From: Paracoccaceae bacterium | GTDB taxonomy: Bacteria > Pseudomonadota > Alphaproteobacteria > Rhodobacterales > Rhodobacteraceae | Reading direction: 5' to 3' | NCBI GenBank assembly: GCA_013139635.1 | Contig: WTAL01000245.1 | Span: forward strand, 1 to 34,596 | DNA: 34,596 nt | Shown here: positions 23,021 to 31,698 of the stretch, piece by piece | Position numbering within the stretch: position 1 is the stretch's first letter | Layout of the letters: every line of letters begins with the position of its first letter | The notes under the pieces: generated by a model | Told to the model about the DNA's origin: nothing | What the model saw: the letters and a program-made list of their open reading frames with translations, nothing else | Databases searched by the model: none | Translations under genes and position numbers: made by a program

Positions 23021-23839
23021 TTAGGCGAGAGCCCCTAACTGCGGGCCCGTGTTCAGGCAAATTGGCATCTCTGCCGAGCGGCCATAATAGAAGCCTTGCA
23101 TAGCGTCTATCCCCAATTTTTGTACCAGCGCGGATTCTTCGGCCGTTTCCACAAATTCCGCCACTGTAAACATGTCAAACTGCTTGGCTATCATCACCAA
23201 GGCTTCAACCAAAACCTGATTATCACGGTTGTTTGGGAGGTCAGTAATGAACTGCCCGTCGATTTTCACCATATCAAACTTGTATTTGCGAAAATGGCTA
23301 AACCCCGTATATCCGGAGCCAAAATCATCTATCGCGAAGCTACAGCCCAATTTGTGCCCTTTATCAATGAAATACGCCACGTATTCAGGGTCATGAATTG
23401 GGGTGGCTTCGGTTAACTCAACTATAAGGCGGTCAGCAATATTGGGGCTGTTTTTGCAGCCATTTTCCAAAATTTGCATCCATTCTGGGTCACCAATTGT
23501 GTTCATCGAAATGTTGACAGAGATGCGCTGCCGAGGATCGGCGCTGAGCATATCGAGCGCTTTTTGCAGGGCGATTCGATCAATCGCTTGCACGAGCGTT
23601 GTGTTTTCAACGGCGGGGATAAACTCACCCGCCGGAAGCGTGCGCCCGCTACGGTCACGAATGCGGATAAGGCCTTCATGAAAAGAAATAAGTGGACGGG
23701 TGCCTGAGCGAAATACTGGCTGAAAAGCCAACCCCACGCGCCCTTCATCGATCGCGGCGGAGACCATAGCCCGGGTGGCCCCGAGCTTTAAATCTTGCTT
23801 TGTGGCGTGGCCTTCAAATGCGTCCCAATTTTGTGCCAT
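23021..23839 (-). CDS. EAL-domain cyclic-di-GMP phosphodiesterase
   Basis: The 272-residue soluble protein is almost only an EAL domain, which cleaves c-di-GMP to pGpG. The signature is EGLIR (Glu55) instead of EALLR, but the other conserved motifs appear intact: SVNIS, ELTE, DDFGSGY, VKIDG, AEFVET and QGFYYG, so activity is expected. There is no sensor, membrane or GGDEF domain. The ORF track uses a GTG at 23857 that contains the ribosome site; ATG 23839 follows AGGAGG by five bases. The AT-rich upstream region holds a GTTC-N7-GTTC repeat that may be a LexA box. It converges with phaR, with 35 bases between. Confidence 0.93.
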   Translation of the reverse strand: MAQNWDAFEGHATKQDLKLGATRAMVSAAIDEGRVGLAFQPVFRSGTRPLISFHEGLIRIRDRSGRTLPAGEFIPAVENTTLVQAIDRIALQKALDMLSADPRQRISVNISMNTIGDPEWMQILENGCKNSPNIADRLIVELTEATPIHDPEYVAYFIDKGHKLGCSFAIDDFGSGYTGFSHFRKYKFDMVKIDGQFITDLPNNRDNQVLVEALVMIAKQFDMFTVAEFVETAEESALVQKLGIDAMQGFYYGRSAEMPICLNTGPQLGALA

Positions 23840-23910
23840 CGAATCCTCCTTAATCACTACGAATTCAACTTGAGCGATAAAAGTTAACAGAACGTAAATA
23901 TTCCTAAATT

Positions 23911-23925
23911 GTTCTTAAAATGTTC
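23911..23925. promoter_or_regulatory. Candidate alphaproteobacterial LexA box upstream of the EAL gene
   Basis: GTTC (23911-23914), seven bases, then GTTC (23922-23925) is the direct-repeat form GTTC-N7-GTTC known as the SOS box in Alphaproteobacteria. It is 72 bases before the EAL-gene ATG. On the minus strand a loose TTGATT/TTAAGA promoter with a 17-base gap would overlap it. A chance match is possible. Confidence 0.4.
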
Positions 23926-23953
23926 TATTTAATTGAATCAAATTTTAGGGTAA

Positions 23954-24529
23954 TTATTCCAGTGAAAGCAAAGTGTTAAGGATGTTTAAAGCACTTTCAC
24001 TATCCCACTCCGCCCCGCCGGTTAATCTCGCAATTTCTTGCCCTTCACGGTTGAGAATCACCGTTAGTGGCAAGCCAATCGCCCCAAATTCGACCCCGAG
24101 AGACGAATCAGGGTCAAGCAGAATCGGCAACGCTGTCACTTCTGCCTGCGTTAAAAAGCGCTCAATGCCGTCGAGGTTGTTAAAGCCGGTGGCCACCGTC
24201 AAAACCTCAAAATCATCCCCGCCCAGCTGTTTTTGCAGCGAATCCAGCGTTGGCATTTCTTCGCGGCACGGGAAGCACCATGTCGCCCAAAAGTTCAGCA
24301 CCCGAATTTTGCCGTTGCTTTCGGCTAAGCTCAAAACCTCCCCCGCCGGATTAGTAAACGTCGTTAGCACCGCCGCCTGCGGCTCGGTTTGCACTTTTAA
24401 CTTGCGCATATTGCCCTCCCGCATTTCCAGCAACTCGGCGCGCAGTTCGGGCGAGATATCTTGCGTGAAACCTTGGTTTGCACCAAGGGTCAAAGCGGCG
24501 TATAGCAGGGCAATCAGGGGCGTTTTCAT
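23954..24529 (-). CDS. TlpA-family thioredoxin-like protein
   Basis: A 191-residue exported thiol-disulfide protein. The N-terminus [23 protein letters not shown] is a Sec signal or membrane anchor, and the thioredoxin fold has [13 protein letters not shown] as the CxxC active site. The cis-proline region is [16 protein letters not shown]. TlpA-like proteins keep periplasmic thiols reduced, often for cytochrome c or oxidase assembly. The start has GGAGAGG four bases upstream. It diverges from argH with only 27 bases between start codons, an arrangement often seen in this bacterial group. Confidence 0.92.
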   Translation of the reverse strand: MKTPLIALLYAALTLGANQGFTQDISPELRAELLEMREGNMRKLKVQTEPQAAVLTTFTNPAGEVLSLAESNGKIRVLNFWATWCFPCREEMPTLDSLQKQLGGDDFEVLTVATGFNNLDGIERFLTQAEVTALPILLDPDSSLGVEFGAIGLPLTVILNREGQEIARLTGGAEWDSESALNILNTLLSLE

Positions 24530-24556
24530 CGGGCCTCTCCAAAAGGGTTTAGTGAT

Positions 24557-25951
24557 ATGTCGGACAAAAAATCAGCAAATGCAATGTGGGGCGGAAGGTT
24601 TTCTGCGGGGCCAGATGCCATAATGGAGGCGATTAATGCGTCCATTGGCTATGATCAAAAAATGGCCAAGCAGGATATTGATGGCTCCCGCGCCCACGCC
24701 GCCATGCTGGCTGCCCAAGGTATTATTGAGGATAGCGATGCGAGCGCCATTCGGAAAGGGCTGCTCACGGTATTGTCAGAGATTGAGGGCGGGGGATTTG
24801 CGTTTTCGACCGCTTTAGAAGACATCCATATGAATGTAGAGGCGCGGCTGACAGAGATTGTCGGGCCAGCGGCGGGGCGGCTGCACACCGCGCGCTCACG
24901 CAATGATCAGGTGGCGACAGACTTTAAGCTCTGGGTGCGCGGGCAGATGGACGCGGCGATAGACGGGCTTACGGCTTTGATGAAGGTTTTTGTAGCGCAG
25001 GCCGAGGCTGGGGCCGATATGGTCATGCCCGGTTTTACCCATTTGCAGGTGGCGCAGCCGGTAACTTGGGGCCACCATATGATGGCCTATGTAGAGATGT
25101 TTGCGCGCGATCGCTCGCGTTTTGAAGATGCGCGGAAGCGGATGAATGAGTCACCCTTGGGTGCGGCGGCGCTTGCCGGAACATCCTTCCCGATTGATCG
25201 GGATATGACGGCGGAAGCGCTTGGGTTTGACCGTCCGTCGGCCAATTCACTTGATGCGGTTTCGGATCGGGATTTTGCATTGGAGTTCCTTACCTCATGT
25301 TCGATTTGTGCAATACACATTTCGCGAATTGCCGAAGAACTTGTGATTTGGTCATCAGCCCAGTTTCGATTCGTAACAATTTCTGATCGCTTCTCAACCG
25401 GCTCAAGCATTATGCCGCAAAAGAAAAACCCCGATGCAGCGGAGCTTTTACGCTCCAAAGTCGGGCGGATCAATGGGTCACTCATTGCGCTGCTGACCAT
25501 CATGAAAGGCCTGCCCTTGGCCTATTCAAAAGACATGCAGGAAGACAAAGAACAAGTGTTTGACGCAGCCGACAGCATCATGCTTTCCCTCGCGGCGCTC
25601 ACGGGCATGATGGCTGATTTGCGGCCCAACCCCGAGCCACTGCGCACCGCCGCCGCCAGCGGCTTTTCGACCGCAACAGACCTTGCCGATTTTTTGGTTC
25701 GGGCGCTTAATATGCCGTTTAGAGATGCGCATCACGTAACCGGCGCGCTGGTAAAAATGGCCGAAGATCAGGGTTGTGATTTGCACGAGCTGAGCCTTGA
25801 GCAGATGCAATCTGTTGAAGCGAAGATCCCCAATGCGGTCTATGAGGTGCTCGGCGTGGAGAATTCGGTTGCCAGCCGCGTTAGCTATGGCGGCACGGCA
25901 CCCGCACAGGTGCGCGCCCAAATTACGCGCTGGAAAGCGGCGCTTTTATGA
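24557..25951 (+). CDS. argH: Argininosuccinate lyase
   Basis: ArgH splits argininosuccinate into arginine and fumarate, the last step of arginine synthesis. The 464-residue protein starts [13 protein letters not shown] and includes [19 protein letters not shown] within [10 protein letters not shown], and the fumarase/lyase signature [11 protein letters not shown] at residues 282-292. It overlaps the lptM start by four bases. It heads a long plus-strand run with lptM and, further on, lysA. Confidence 0.97.
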   Translation: MSDKKSANAMWGGRFSAGPDAIMEAINASIGYDQKMAKQDIDGSRAHAAMLAAQGIIEDSDASAIRKGLLTVLSEIEGGGFAFSTALEDIHMNVEARLTEIVGPAAGRLHTARSRNDQVATDFKLWVRGQMDAAIDGLTALMKVFVAQAEAGADMVMPGFTHLQVAQPVTWGHHMMAYVEMFARDRSRFEDARKRMNESPLGAAALAGTSFPIDRDMTAEALGFDRPSANSLDAVSDRDFALEFLTSCSICAIHISRIAEELVIWSSAQFRFVTISDRFSTGSSIMPQKKNPDAAELLRSKVGRINGSLIALLTIMKGLPLAYSKDMQEDKEQVFDAADSIMLSLAALTGMMADLRPNPEPLRTAAASGFSTATDLADFLVRALNMPFRDAHHVTGALVKMAEDQGCDLHELSLEQMQSVEAKIPNAVYEVLGVENSVASRVSYGGTAPAQVRAQITRWKAALL

Positions 25952-26058
25952 GGCATTTCAGCAAAATTTTAACAATTCTAGCAATTGTTAGCCTTCCATT
26001 AACCATTTCGGGGTGTGGTGTAAAAGGCGACCCGCTGGTGCCGGTCGCCGCTCCATAA
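25948..26058 (+). CDS. lptM: LptM-like small lipoprotein
   Basis: Too short for the ORF track: a 36-residue lipoprotein precursor. Residues 1-22 are a lipoprotein signal peptide with lipobox ISGC (Cys23), followed by [13 protein letters not shown]. This short C-G-x-K-G-[DP]-[PL] tail after the lipidated cysteine is the hallmark of LptM (formerly YifL-type) proteins, which in E. coli assist maturation of the LptD/LptE translocon. It overlaps the argH stop by four bases (ATGA), and an LptM gene next to lysA is a widespread arrangement in proteobacteria. Confidence 0.88.
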   Translation: MRHFSKILTILAIVSLPLTISGCGVKGDPLVPVAAP

Positions 26059-26060
26059 CG

Positions 26061-26079
26061 GCTGCCCATTAGAGGCAGC
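26061..26079 (+). other. Short perfect hairpin between lptM and the next gene
   Basis: GCTGCC-CATTAGA-GGCAGC forms a six-pair stem directly after the lptM stop. No T-run follows, so it may protect or attenuate the message and is probably not a terminator. Confidence 0.35.
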
Positions 26080-26097
26080 GTAACCAAAGGTATGCCT

Positions 26098-26649
26098 ATG
26101 TCCGTCTCTAGAAGAGCCCTGATTTTTACTGTTTTTGCTGCTGCACTCGCCACGCCCCTTAGCGCCGAATCGCCACTGCGTGGGCCAATTATTTTGACCA
26201 TCAGCGGCAATGTCGCCAATCCGTCCCGCGGGGCTGTGGGGGATGCTGATAAGTTTTTCCTTTATAACGACGTTGAATTTAACGAAGCCGCGCAATTTGA
26301 CTATGCCGCACTGCAAGGCATTGGTATGATCACAATCAAAGCCGATTTTCCGATGGGCGGTGAGGTGCATGAGTACCAAGGCCCGCTTTTGGCCGATGTT
26401 CTGGCCGCCTCTGGGGCTACGGGCAGTACGGTTACGGTAAAAGCGCTCGATGGATATCAAGTGGACCTTGATTTGGCAGAAGCTGTGGCCAATGGCGCCG
26501 TGATCGCGCTTAAACGCAATGGCGAGCCATTTTCACTGGGTGATTACGGCCCCACACATCTGGTTTTTCCGCGCGCTGAGCGGGCAGATTTGGCTGAGAT
26601 GAATGATGATAACTGGATATATTCAATTTATTACATCCATGTGGAATAG
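26098..26649 (+). CDS. Exported YedY/sulfite-oxidase-fold domain protein without cysteine
   Basis: The 183-residue product has a signal peptide with paired arginines (SVSRRALIFTVFAAALATPLSA) and then a domain resembling the molybdopterin-binding oxidoreductase fold: EYQGPLLADVLAASG, ALDGYQVDLDLAEAV, KRNGEPFSLGDYGPTHLVFP and NWIYSIYYIHVE are typical. The molybdenum-ligating cysteine is absent; the protein has no cysteine at all, so catalysis by the usual mechanism is unlikely and a binding or structural role is more plausible. AAAGG lies seven bases before ATG 26098, which I prefer to the ATG at 26092. It sits between lptM and the DUF2834 gene. Confidence 0.78.
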   Translation: MSVSRRALIFTVFAAALATPLSAESPLRGPIILTISGNVANPSRGAVGDADKFFLYNDVEFNEAAQFDYAALQGIGMITIKADFPMGGEVHEYQGPLLADVLAASGATGSTVTVKALDGYQVDLDLAEAVANGAVIALKRNGEPFSLGDYGPTHLVFPRAERADLAEMNDDNWIYSIYYIHVE

Positions 26650-26695
26650 CTTGAACCTGCCGCTTTGATGGGCTAGCCCAAAGCAAGGGGGCAAA

Positions 26696-27010
26696 ATGTC
26701 AAAGTTGCGCATGTTTTATTTGGTTATGAGCATCATCGGGGCGATTGTCCCGATGGTTTTTGTGCTGGGCTGGGTGCAGGGCGGCGGCGCGCTCACAGGC
26801 TTGGTGGCGGCATGGAGCGCCAACGGCGCCAGCACTGGCCTGATGTGGGATCTCATCATTTCTGCCAGCGTTTTTACCATTTTTGCCCTCACCGAGTGCA
26901 TAGCACGGCGTGATTATTTCCCGCTTGTGGCTGTGCCTTTGGCCGTTATGATCGGCCTTTCCTGCGGCTTGCCGCTTTACCTATTTTTAAGAACAAGAGC
27001 ACGCGCCTGA
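26696..27010 (+). CDS. DUF2834 family small membrane protein
   Basis: A 104-residue protein with three hydrophobic helices. YLVMSIIGAIVPMVFVLGWVQGGG, SANGASTGLMWDLIISASVFTIFALTEC and PLAVMIGLSCGLPLYLFLRTRA follow the DUF2834 layout, including the DL...E pattern. The role is unknown. AAGGGGGC precedes the ATG. Its TGA shares one base with the lysA ATG (TGATG), so it is translationally coupled to lysA. Confidence 0.85.
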   Translation: MSKLRMFYLVMSIIGAIVPMVFVLGWVQGGGALTGLVAAWSANGASTGLMWDLIISASVFTIFALTECIARRDYFPLVAVPLAVMIGLSCGLPLYLFLRTRARA

Positions 27011-28281
27011 TGGACCATTTTATCTATAAAAACGGGGTGTTGCACGCCGAAGAAGCCTCAATCCCAGAGATTGCCGCCAGCGTTGGCACGCCGTTTTACC
27101 TTTATTCAACCGCCACATTCGAGCGCCACTTTACGGTGTTTGACGAGGCCCTGCACGGGCTGGACCACAAAATTTTCTTTGCCATGAAGGCCAACGGCAA
27201 TATGGCTGTGCTCCGCGTTTTGGCCGCCATGGGCGCGGGCATGGATGTTGTTTCGGGCGGCGAATATGCCAAGGCGCGGGCGGCAGGTGTTTCGGGTGAT
27301 ATGATCGTGTTTTCCGGCGTTGGTAAAACCGAAGAGGAAATGTGGCAGGTGCTGCATGGCGGCATTCGGCAGTTTAACGTGGAGAGCGAGCCTGAGCTTC
27401 GATTGCTGAGCAAAGTGGCGAGCGCCATGGGCAAAACGGCACGCATTACGCTGCGGGTAAACCCCGATGTGGACGCCAAAACCCATGCCAAAATTGCCAC
27501 TGGAAAATCCGAAAATAAATTTGGCATTCCGATGAGTAAAGCGCGGGAGGCCTACGCCGAGGCCGCCAGCCTGCCGGGCCTTGAAGTGGTGGGCATTGAT
27601 GTGCATATCGGCTCACAGCTCACTGATCTGGAGCCCTACCGTCAGGCCTTTACCAAGGTCGCCGAGCTTACCGAAACCCTGCGTGCCGATGGCCATAATA
27701 TCCGCCGGCTGGACCTTGGCGGCGGCCTTGGCATTCCCTATGAGCGCTCCAACGAGGCCCCGCCTTTGCCTATGGAATATGGCCAAGTTATCCGTGAAAC
27801 CGTCGGCCATTTGGGCTGTGAGATTGAGATTGAACCGGGGCGGCTGATCGCAGGCAATGCGGGCGTTTTGGTCAGTAAAGTGATTTACCTGAAGCAGGGC
27901 GAGGGCCGTGATTTTTTGATCATTGATGCCGCCATGAACGACCTCATTCGCCCTGCGATGTATGAAGCGCACCACGATATTATCGCGGTTATTGAGCCTG
28001 CGCCGGGGGTCGAGCCATCGCCGGTCGATATTGTTGGGCCGGTATGTGAAAGCGGCGATACGTTCACTAAGCAACGCAACATGCCGCCGCTAAAAAGCGG
28101 AGACCTCGTGGCGTTTCGCTCGGCGGGGGCTTATGGCGCCGTTATGGCGTCTGAATATAACGCCCGCCCGCTTATTCCTGAGGTACTGGTGAAGGGTGAT
28201 CAATTTGCCGTGGTGCGGGCACGCCCGACCTATGAAGAAATGATTTCTCGCGATAAACTGCCAGAATGGATGGAATCATAA
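27010..28281 (+). CDS. lysA: Diaminopimelate decarboxylase
   Basis: LysA is a PLP enzyme that decarboxylates meso-diaminopimelate to lysine. PLP-binding Lys60 lies in IFFAMKANGNMAVL; HIGSQLTDLEPY, LDLGGGLGIPYE, EPGRLIAGNAG and GPVCESGDTF are the expected barrel and active-site motifs. At 423 residues it has the usual length. It overlaps the DUF2834 gene by one base and is followed by the TIGR02302 gene after nine bases, so it is inside an operon. The argH-lptM-lysA order is typical of roseobacters. Confidence 0.96.
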   Translation: MDHFIYKNGVLHAEEASIPEIAASVGTPFYLYSTATFERHFTVFDEALHGLDHKIFFAMKANGNMAVLRVLAAMGAGMDVVSGGEYAKARAAGVSGDMIVFSGVGKTEEEMWQVLHGGIRQFNVESEPELRLLSKVASAMGKTARITLRVNPDVDAKTHAKIATGKSENKFGIPMSKAREAYAEAASLPGLEVVGIDVHIGSQLTDLEPYRQAFTKVAELTETLRADGHNIRRLDLGGGLGIPYERSNEAPPLPMEYGQVIRETVGHLGCEIEIEPGRLIAGNAGVLVSKVIYLKQGEGRDFLIIDAAMNDLIRPAMYEAHHDIIAVIEPAPGVEPSPVDIVGPVCESGDTFTKQRNMPPLKSGDLVAFRSAGAYGAVMASEYNARPLIPEVLVKGDQFAVVRARPTYEEMISRDKLPEWMES

Positions 28282-28290
28282 AGGGCTAAA

Positions 28291-30738
28291 ATGGCGCCAC
28301 GCACCACATTTACCGAGGCCAATCGGCGGCGCAAGCTGCTGGCGTTTTTGCGTGGGCGTATCACGCTTACCACGCTGAGCCTTGGGGCCGAAAATGCCCT
28401 GCGTGCCTTTTGGCCATTGCTTACGCTTTTTGGCTTTGCTTATGGCGCTGTGGCCTTTGGCACGCTTGATGTTTTGCCCGCGGGCTGGCCACCATTTGTG
28501 ATGGTGGCGGCAGGGGTTGTCAGCCTAGGGCTGGCCTATGTGGGGGTGCGTCGGTTTTCATGGCCGCGGCGCGACCAAGCGCTTGAAAAACTTGATGAAA
28601 GCCTGGAAAATCGCCCGATTGCCAGCCTGCAAGATAGCCCCGCGATTAATGCAAAAGACCCTTTCGCTAGGGCGCTTTGGGAGGCGCATATTGAGGATAT
28701 GGAGCGGCAAGCCCGCGCTGCCCGCGCCCCGCTGCCAGCGCCAAATCTGGCGGGGCAAGACCGCGTGGGCCTGCGGCTTTTGGCGCTCACTGTCGTGATA
28801 GCCGCGCTGCTTTTTGCCCCCAAAATCGGGGTGGAAACCCTGCAAGCCACCATTGGCGGAGAGGCTATGGCCACTGGCCCTAGCGTGGCGATTGAGGCAT
28901 GGGCAACCCCGCCCGCCTATACCGGAAAACCGGCAATTTACCTGACTGAGCTCGCCAACGGCGCGCGGGTAGAAATGCCGATTGGCAGCGAAATTACCCT
29001 GCGCACCTATGGTGACGGCGAGTTTTCGCTTACCGAAGGGGTGAGCGGCGAGGCCGCGATGCTGACCAGCCCAGAAGAAAATGCACCCGCGCGCGATGGG
29101 CGCTTTGCGGTGCTGCTCAACGGGGCGGTTGAGGTTTTTGACGGCCAAAAGACACTGGGAAAGTGGCAGATTTCGGTGATTGCAGATGCGCCGCCAACGC
29201 TGGATGCACCCGATGGTATAAGCAAATCCCGTGAGGGTGAGCTTTCAATCGAATACGCGGCTACCGATGATTATGGCATTGTTTCAACGCGTTATATCAT
29301 CCACCCTGAGCTGGCACAGGTAAATCGTGCCTTTGGGTTAGCGCCTGATCCGGTGGCGCTTCCCACTGATTTTACCGGCGAATTGCCGCTACCCTTCACC
29401 CAAGATCTCAGCGATATTAAAGAAACCCTGCTGGCGGATTATTCCAAGGAAATGTGGGCGCACCTGCCGGTGAGCATCACGCTGGAAGTGACCGATGGCG
29501 CGGGGCAAACCGCCACTGTTGAGCTGGAAACCGATGCGCTTCCGGCGCTGAGTTTCTTTGACCAGCTGGCCGGAGCTGTGGTGGAACAGCGGCGCGATAT
29601 GATGTGGTCCCCCGAGAATGATGTGCGAATTTCACAGGTGCTTCGGGCGATTAGTTATAAGCCGGCGGATGGTCTTTTTCCCAATGCTTCCACATACTTA
29701 CTGCTTCGCAGCGCCATCCGTCGGATGGGGTATCAGATGGAAGACGGACTGAGCGAGGCTGAGCGCACCGATTTTCAAGAGCTGCTGTGGCAGATCGCGC
29801 TCCAGATCGAAAACGGCGATCTGAGCGGGGCTGAGGCGCGCCTCAAGCGGGCGCAGGAGCGGCTTTCGCAAGCGCTGGAAAACGGTGCAACGAATGAAGA
29901 AATCGCGGGCTTGATGGACGAATTGCGCGATGCCACCGACGATTATATGGACGAGCTGGCGCAAAATATGGAGCCGGGCGAGCAGCAGCAGGCGCAGGGT
30001 GAAACGCGCACCATGACCTCTGATCAGCTGCAAGAAATGCTGGACCGGATTCAGGAGCTTTCGGAAAACGGCCAAACCGAAGAGGCGCAGCAGCTGCTGG
30101 AAGAGCTGCAAAGCTTCATGGATAATATGGAGATGACCCACCAAGGCGAAGGTGGTGGCCAGCAGCGCCCGGGCACCCCTGAGCAGCAGCAAATGCAAGA
30201 CGGGCTGCAAGAGCAGCAGGAGCTTTCTGACGAGGCGTTTCAGCAGTTGCAGGAGCAATTTGACGAGCAGGGTGAGGGCAATGAAGAAGGGCAATCTCTG
30301 GCCGAGCGGCAAGAGCAGCTACGGGAATTTGTTGAGCAAATGCAAGAGGATGGCGCAGGTGGTGAGGCCTTGGACGAGGCCGAGCGCAACATGGGCGCGG
30401 CGCGGGATAGATTGGAAGAAGGCGATTTTTCGGGGGCGTTTGACGAGCAAGCGCAAGCGATGGAAAACATGCGGCAAACCTTGCGCGATATGGAAAACCG
30501 TGAGCAAGCGGGCCAAACAGGCGCAGACGGCGAAGTGACCGCCGAGCGCGACCAATATGACCCGCTAGGGCGGCCTATTGGCAATAAAGGGCGGGCTGAT
30601 GGAGACACAGCGGTGCCAGACCAAAACGCCTCTGATCGCGCGCGGGAATTGCTGGACGAGATCCGCCGTCGCTCGGGGGATGCCAAGCGCCCCGCCGAAG
30701 AACTTGATTACCTTAACCGCTTGCTTGATCGGTTTTAA
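28291..30738 (+). CDS. TIGR02302/DUF4175 family large membrane protein
   Basis: This 815-residue protein has N-terminal transmembrane helices (about 38-85 and 155-180), a large likely periplasmic or peripheral domain with YAATDDYGIVSTRYII-like beta repeats, and a long C-terminal Gln/Glu-rich helical region (about 510-740, e.g. SDQLQEMLDRIQELSENGQT). This is the alphaproteobacterial TIGR02302 (DUF4175) family found next to lysA. Its function is unknown; the envelope location and coiled C-terminus suggest a structural or scaffold role. AAAGGG lies before the ATG. Its stop overlaps the next ATG by one base (TAATG). Confidence 0.88.
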   Translation: MAPRTTFTEANRRRKLLAFLRGRITLTTLSLGAENALRAFWPLLTLFGFAYGAVAFGTLDVLPAGWPPFVMVAAGVVSLGLAYVGVRRFSWPRRDQALEKLDESLENRPIASLQDSPAINAKDPFARALWEAHIEDMERQARAARAPLPAPNLAGQDRVGLRLLALTVVIAALLFAPKIGVETLQATIGGEAMATGPSVAIEAWATPPAYTGKPAIYLTELANGARVEMPIGSEITLRTYGDGEFSLTEGVSGEAAMLTSPEENAPARDGRFAVLLNGAVEVFDGQKTLGKWQISVIADAPPTLDAPDGISKSREGELSIEYAATDDYGIVSTRYIIHPELAQVNRAFGLAPDPVALPTDFTGELPLPFTQDLSDIKETLLADYSKEMWAHLPVSITLEVTDGAGQTATVELETDALPALSFFDQLAGAVVEQRRDMMWSPENDVRISQVLRAISYKPADGLFPNASTYLLLRSAIRRMGYQMEDGLSEAERTDFQELLWQIALQIENGDLSGAEARLKRAQERLSQALENGATNEEIAGLMDELRDATDDYMDELAQNMEPGEQQQAQGETRTMTSDQLQEMLDRIQELSENGQTEEAQQLLEELQSFMDNMEMTHQGEGGGQQRPGTPEQQQMQDGLQEQQELSDEAFQQLQEQFDEQGEGNEEGQSLAERQEQLREFVEQMQEDGAGGEALDEAERNMGAARDRLEEGDFSGAFDEQAQAMENMRQTLRDMENREQAGQTGADGEVTAERDQYDPLGRPIGNKGRADGDTAVPDQNASDRARELLDEIRRRSGDAKRPAEELDYLNRLLDRF

Positions 30739-31625
30739 TGCCTGATTTTCAAAGCCCTACGCTGCGCGGGCATGCGGCGATGCTGCTGTTTTCCGCCCTC
30801 GTGGCCGGCTCGTTTGCCCTTGGGGCGCGGGCGGCCAACCTAATGGACCCCGCCGCGTTTAACGCTGTGCGGTTTTTGTTTGCGTCTTTAATTATTGGCA
30901 CATTGGTTTTTTTTGGGCCGGGAATAAAAAAGCAAGATCTTTCAGCACCTTGGCGTTATCTCGTTTTAGGCGGGCTGTTTTCGGTTTATTTTGTAACCAT
31001 GTTTGAGGGGCTCAAAACCGCGGCCCCCATTTCGGCCAGCGCGGTATTTACGCTCACACCTGTGCTCTCGGCGGGCTTTGGCTGGCTGTTGCTGCGACAA
31101 GTCACAACCCCGCGGATGGCGGCGGCGCTGGCACTGGCGGCGGGGGGGGCTGTTTGGGTGATTTTTCGCGGCGATGTGGATGCTATTCTGGCTTTTGAAA
31201 TTGGCCGTGGCGAGATGATATTTTTTATTGGTGTGGTGGCACACGCGCTTTATACCCCCTTGATAAAGCTGTTGAATCGCGGTGAAAAACCCCTCGTTTT
31301 CACCCTTGGTATGATGGTGGCAGGCTTCATTTTGCTGAGCCTATATGGCGCCCCAAGCCTGATGCGAACAGATTTCTCCAGCCTGCCAAAGATTGTCTGG
31401 ATCACGCTGGCTTACGTGACCGTTTTTGCCTCGGCCACTACGTTTTTCCTGCTGCAATATGCAGCTTTGCACCTGAAGGCGGCCAAGGTGATGGCCTATA
31501 CATATTTGGTGCCGGCCTGGGTGATAGCCTGGGAAATCGCGCTTGGTGGGCCAATGATGACCGCGGCTGTAATGGTGGGCATTGCTGCGGTAATTGTCGC
31601 TTTGCTGATGCTGTTGCTCGATTAA
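30738..31625 (+). CDS. EamA/DMT-family transporter
   Basis: The 295-residue inner-membrane protein has about ten hydrophobic helices arranged as two EamA halves: GSFALGARAANLMDPAAFNAVRFLFASLII in the first and FFIGVVAHALYTPLIKLLNRGE in the second, with conserved TPVLSAGFGWLLL (EamA end). DMT transporters export metabolites or take up nucleotide sugars; substrate cannot be read here. It is coupled to the upstream TIGR02302 gene by the TAATG overlap. A short CCCG-TTTG-CGGG hairpin (31642-31653) follows in the 73-base gap to modA. Confidence 0.88.
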   Translation: MPDFQSPTLRGHAAMLLFSALVAGSFALGARAANLMDPAAFNAVRFLFASLIIGTLVFFGPGIKKQDLSAPWRYLVLGGLFSVYFVTMFEGLKTAAPISASAVFTLTPVLSAGFGWLLLRQVTTPRMAAALALAAGGAVWVIFRGDVDAILAFEIGRGEMIFFIGVVAHALYTPLIKLLNRGEKPLVFTLGMMVAGFILLSLYGAPSLMRTDFSSLPKIVWITLAYVTVFASATTFFLLQYAALHLKAAKVMAYTYLVPAWVIAWEIALGGPMMTAAVMVGIAAVIVALLMLLLD

Positions 31626-31698
31626 CCTGCCCAGCCCATTTCCCGTTTGCGGGCGGCTCAAAGCTCCGTTACGATAGCGGGGTCAAGGAGCCAGACTG

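Noticed and set aside
31667-31679. Possible ModE-type Mo-box (CGTTACGATAGCG) upstream of modA
   Set aside because: Only partly symmetrical and lacking the usual long AT-rich palindrome; too weak to list as a site.
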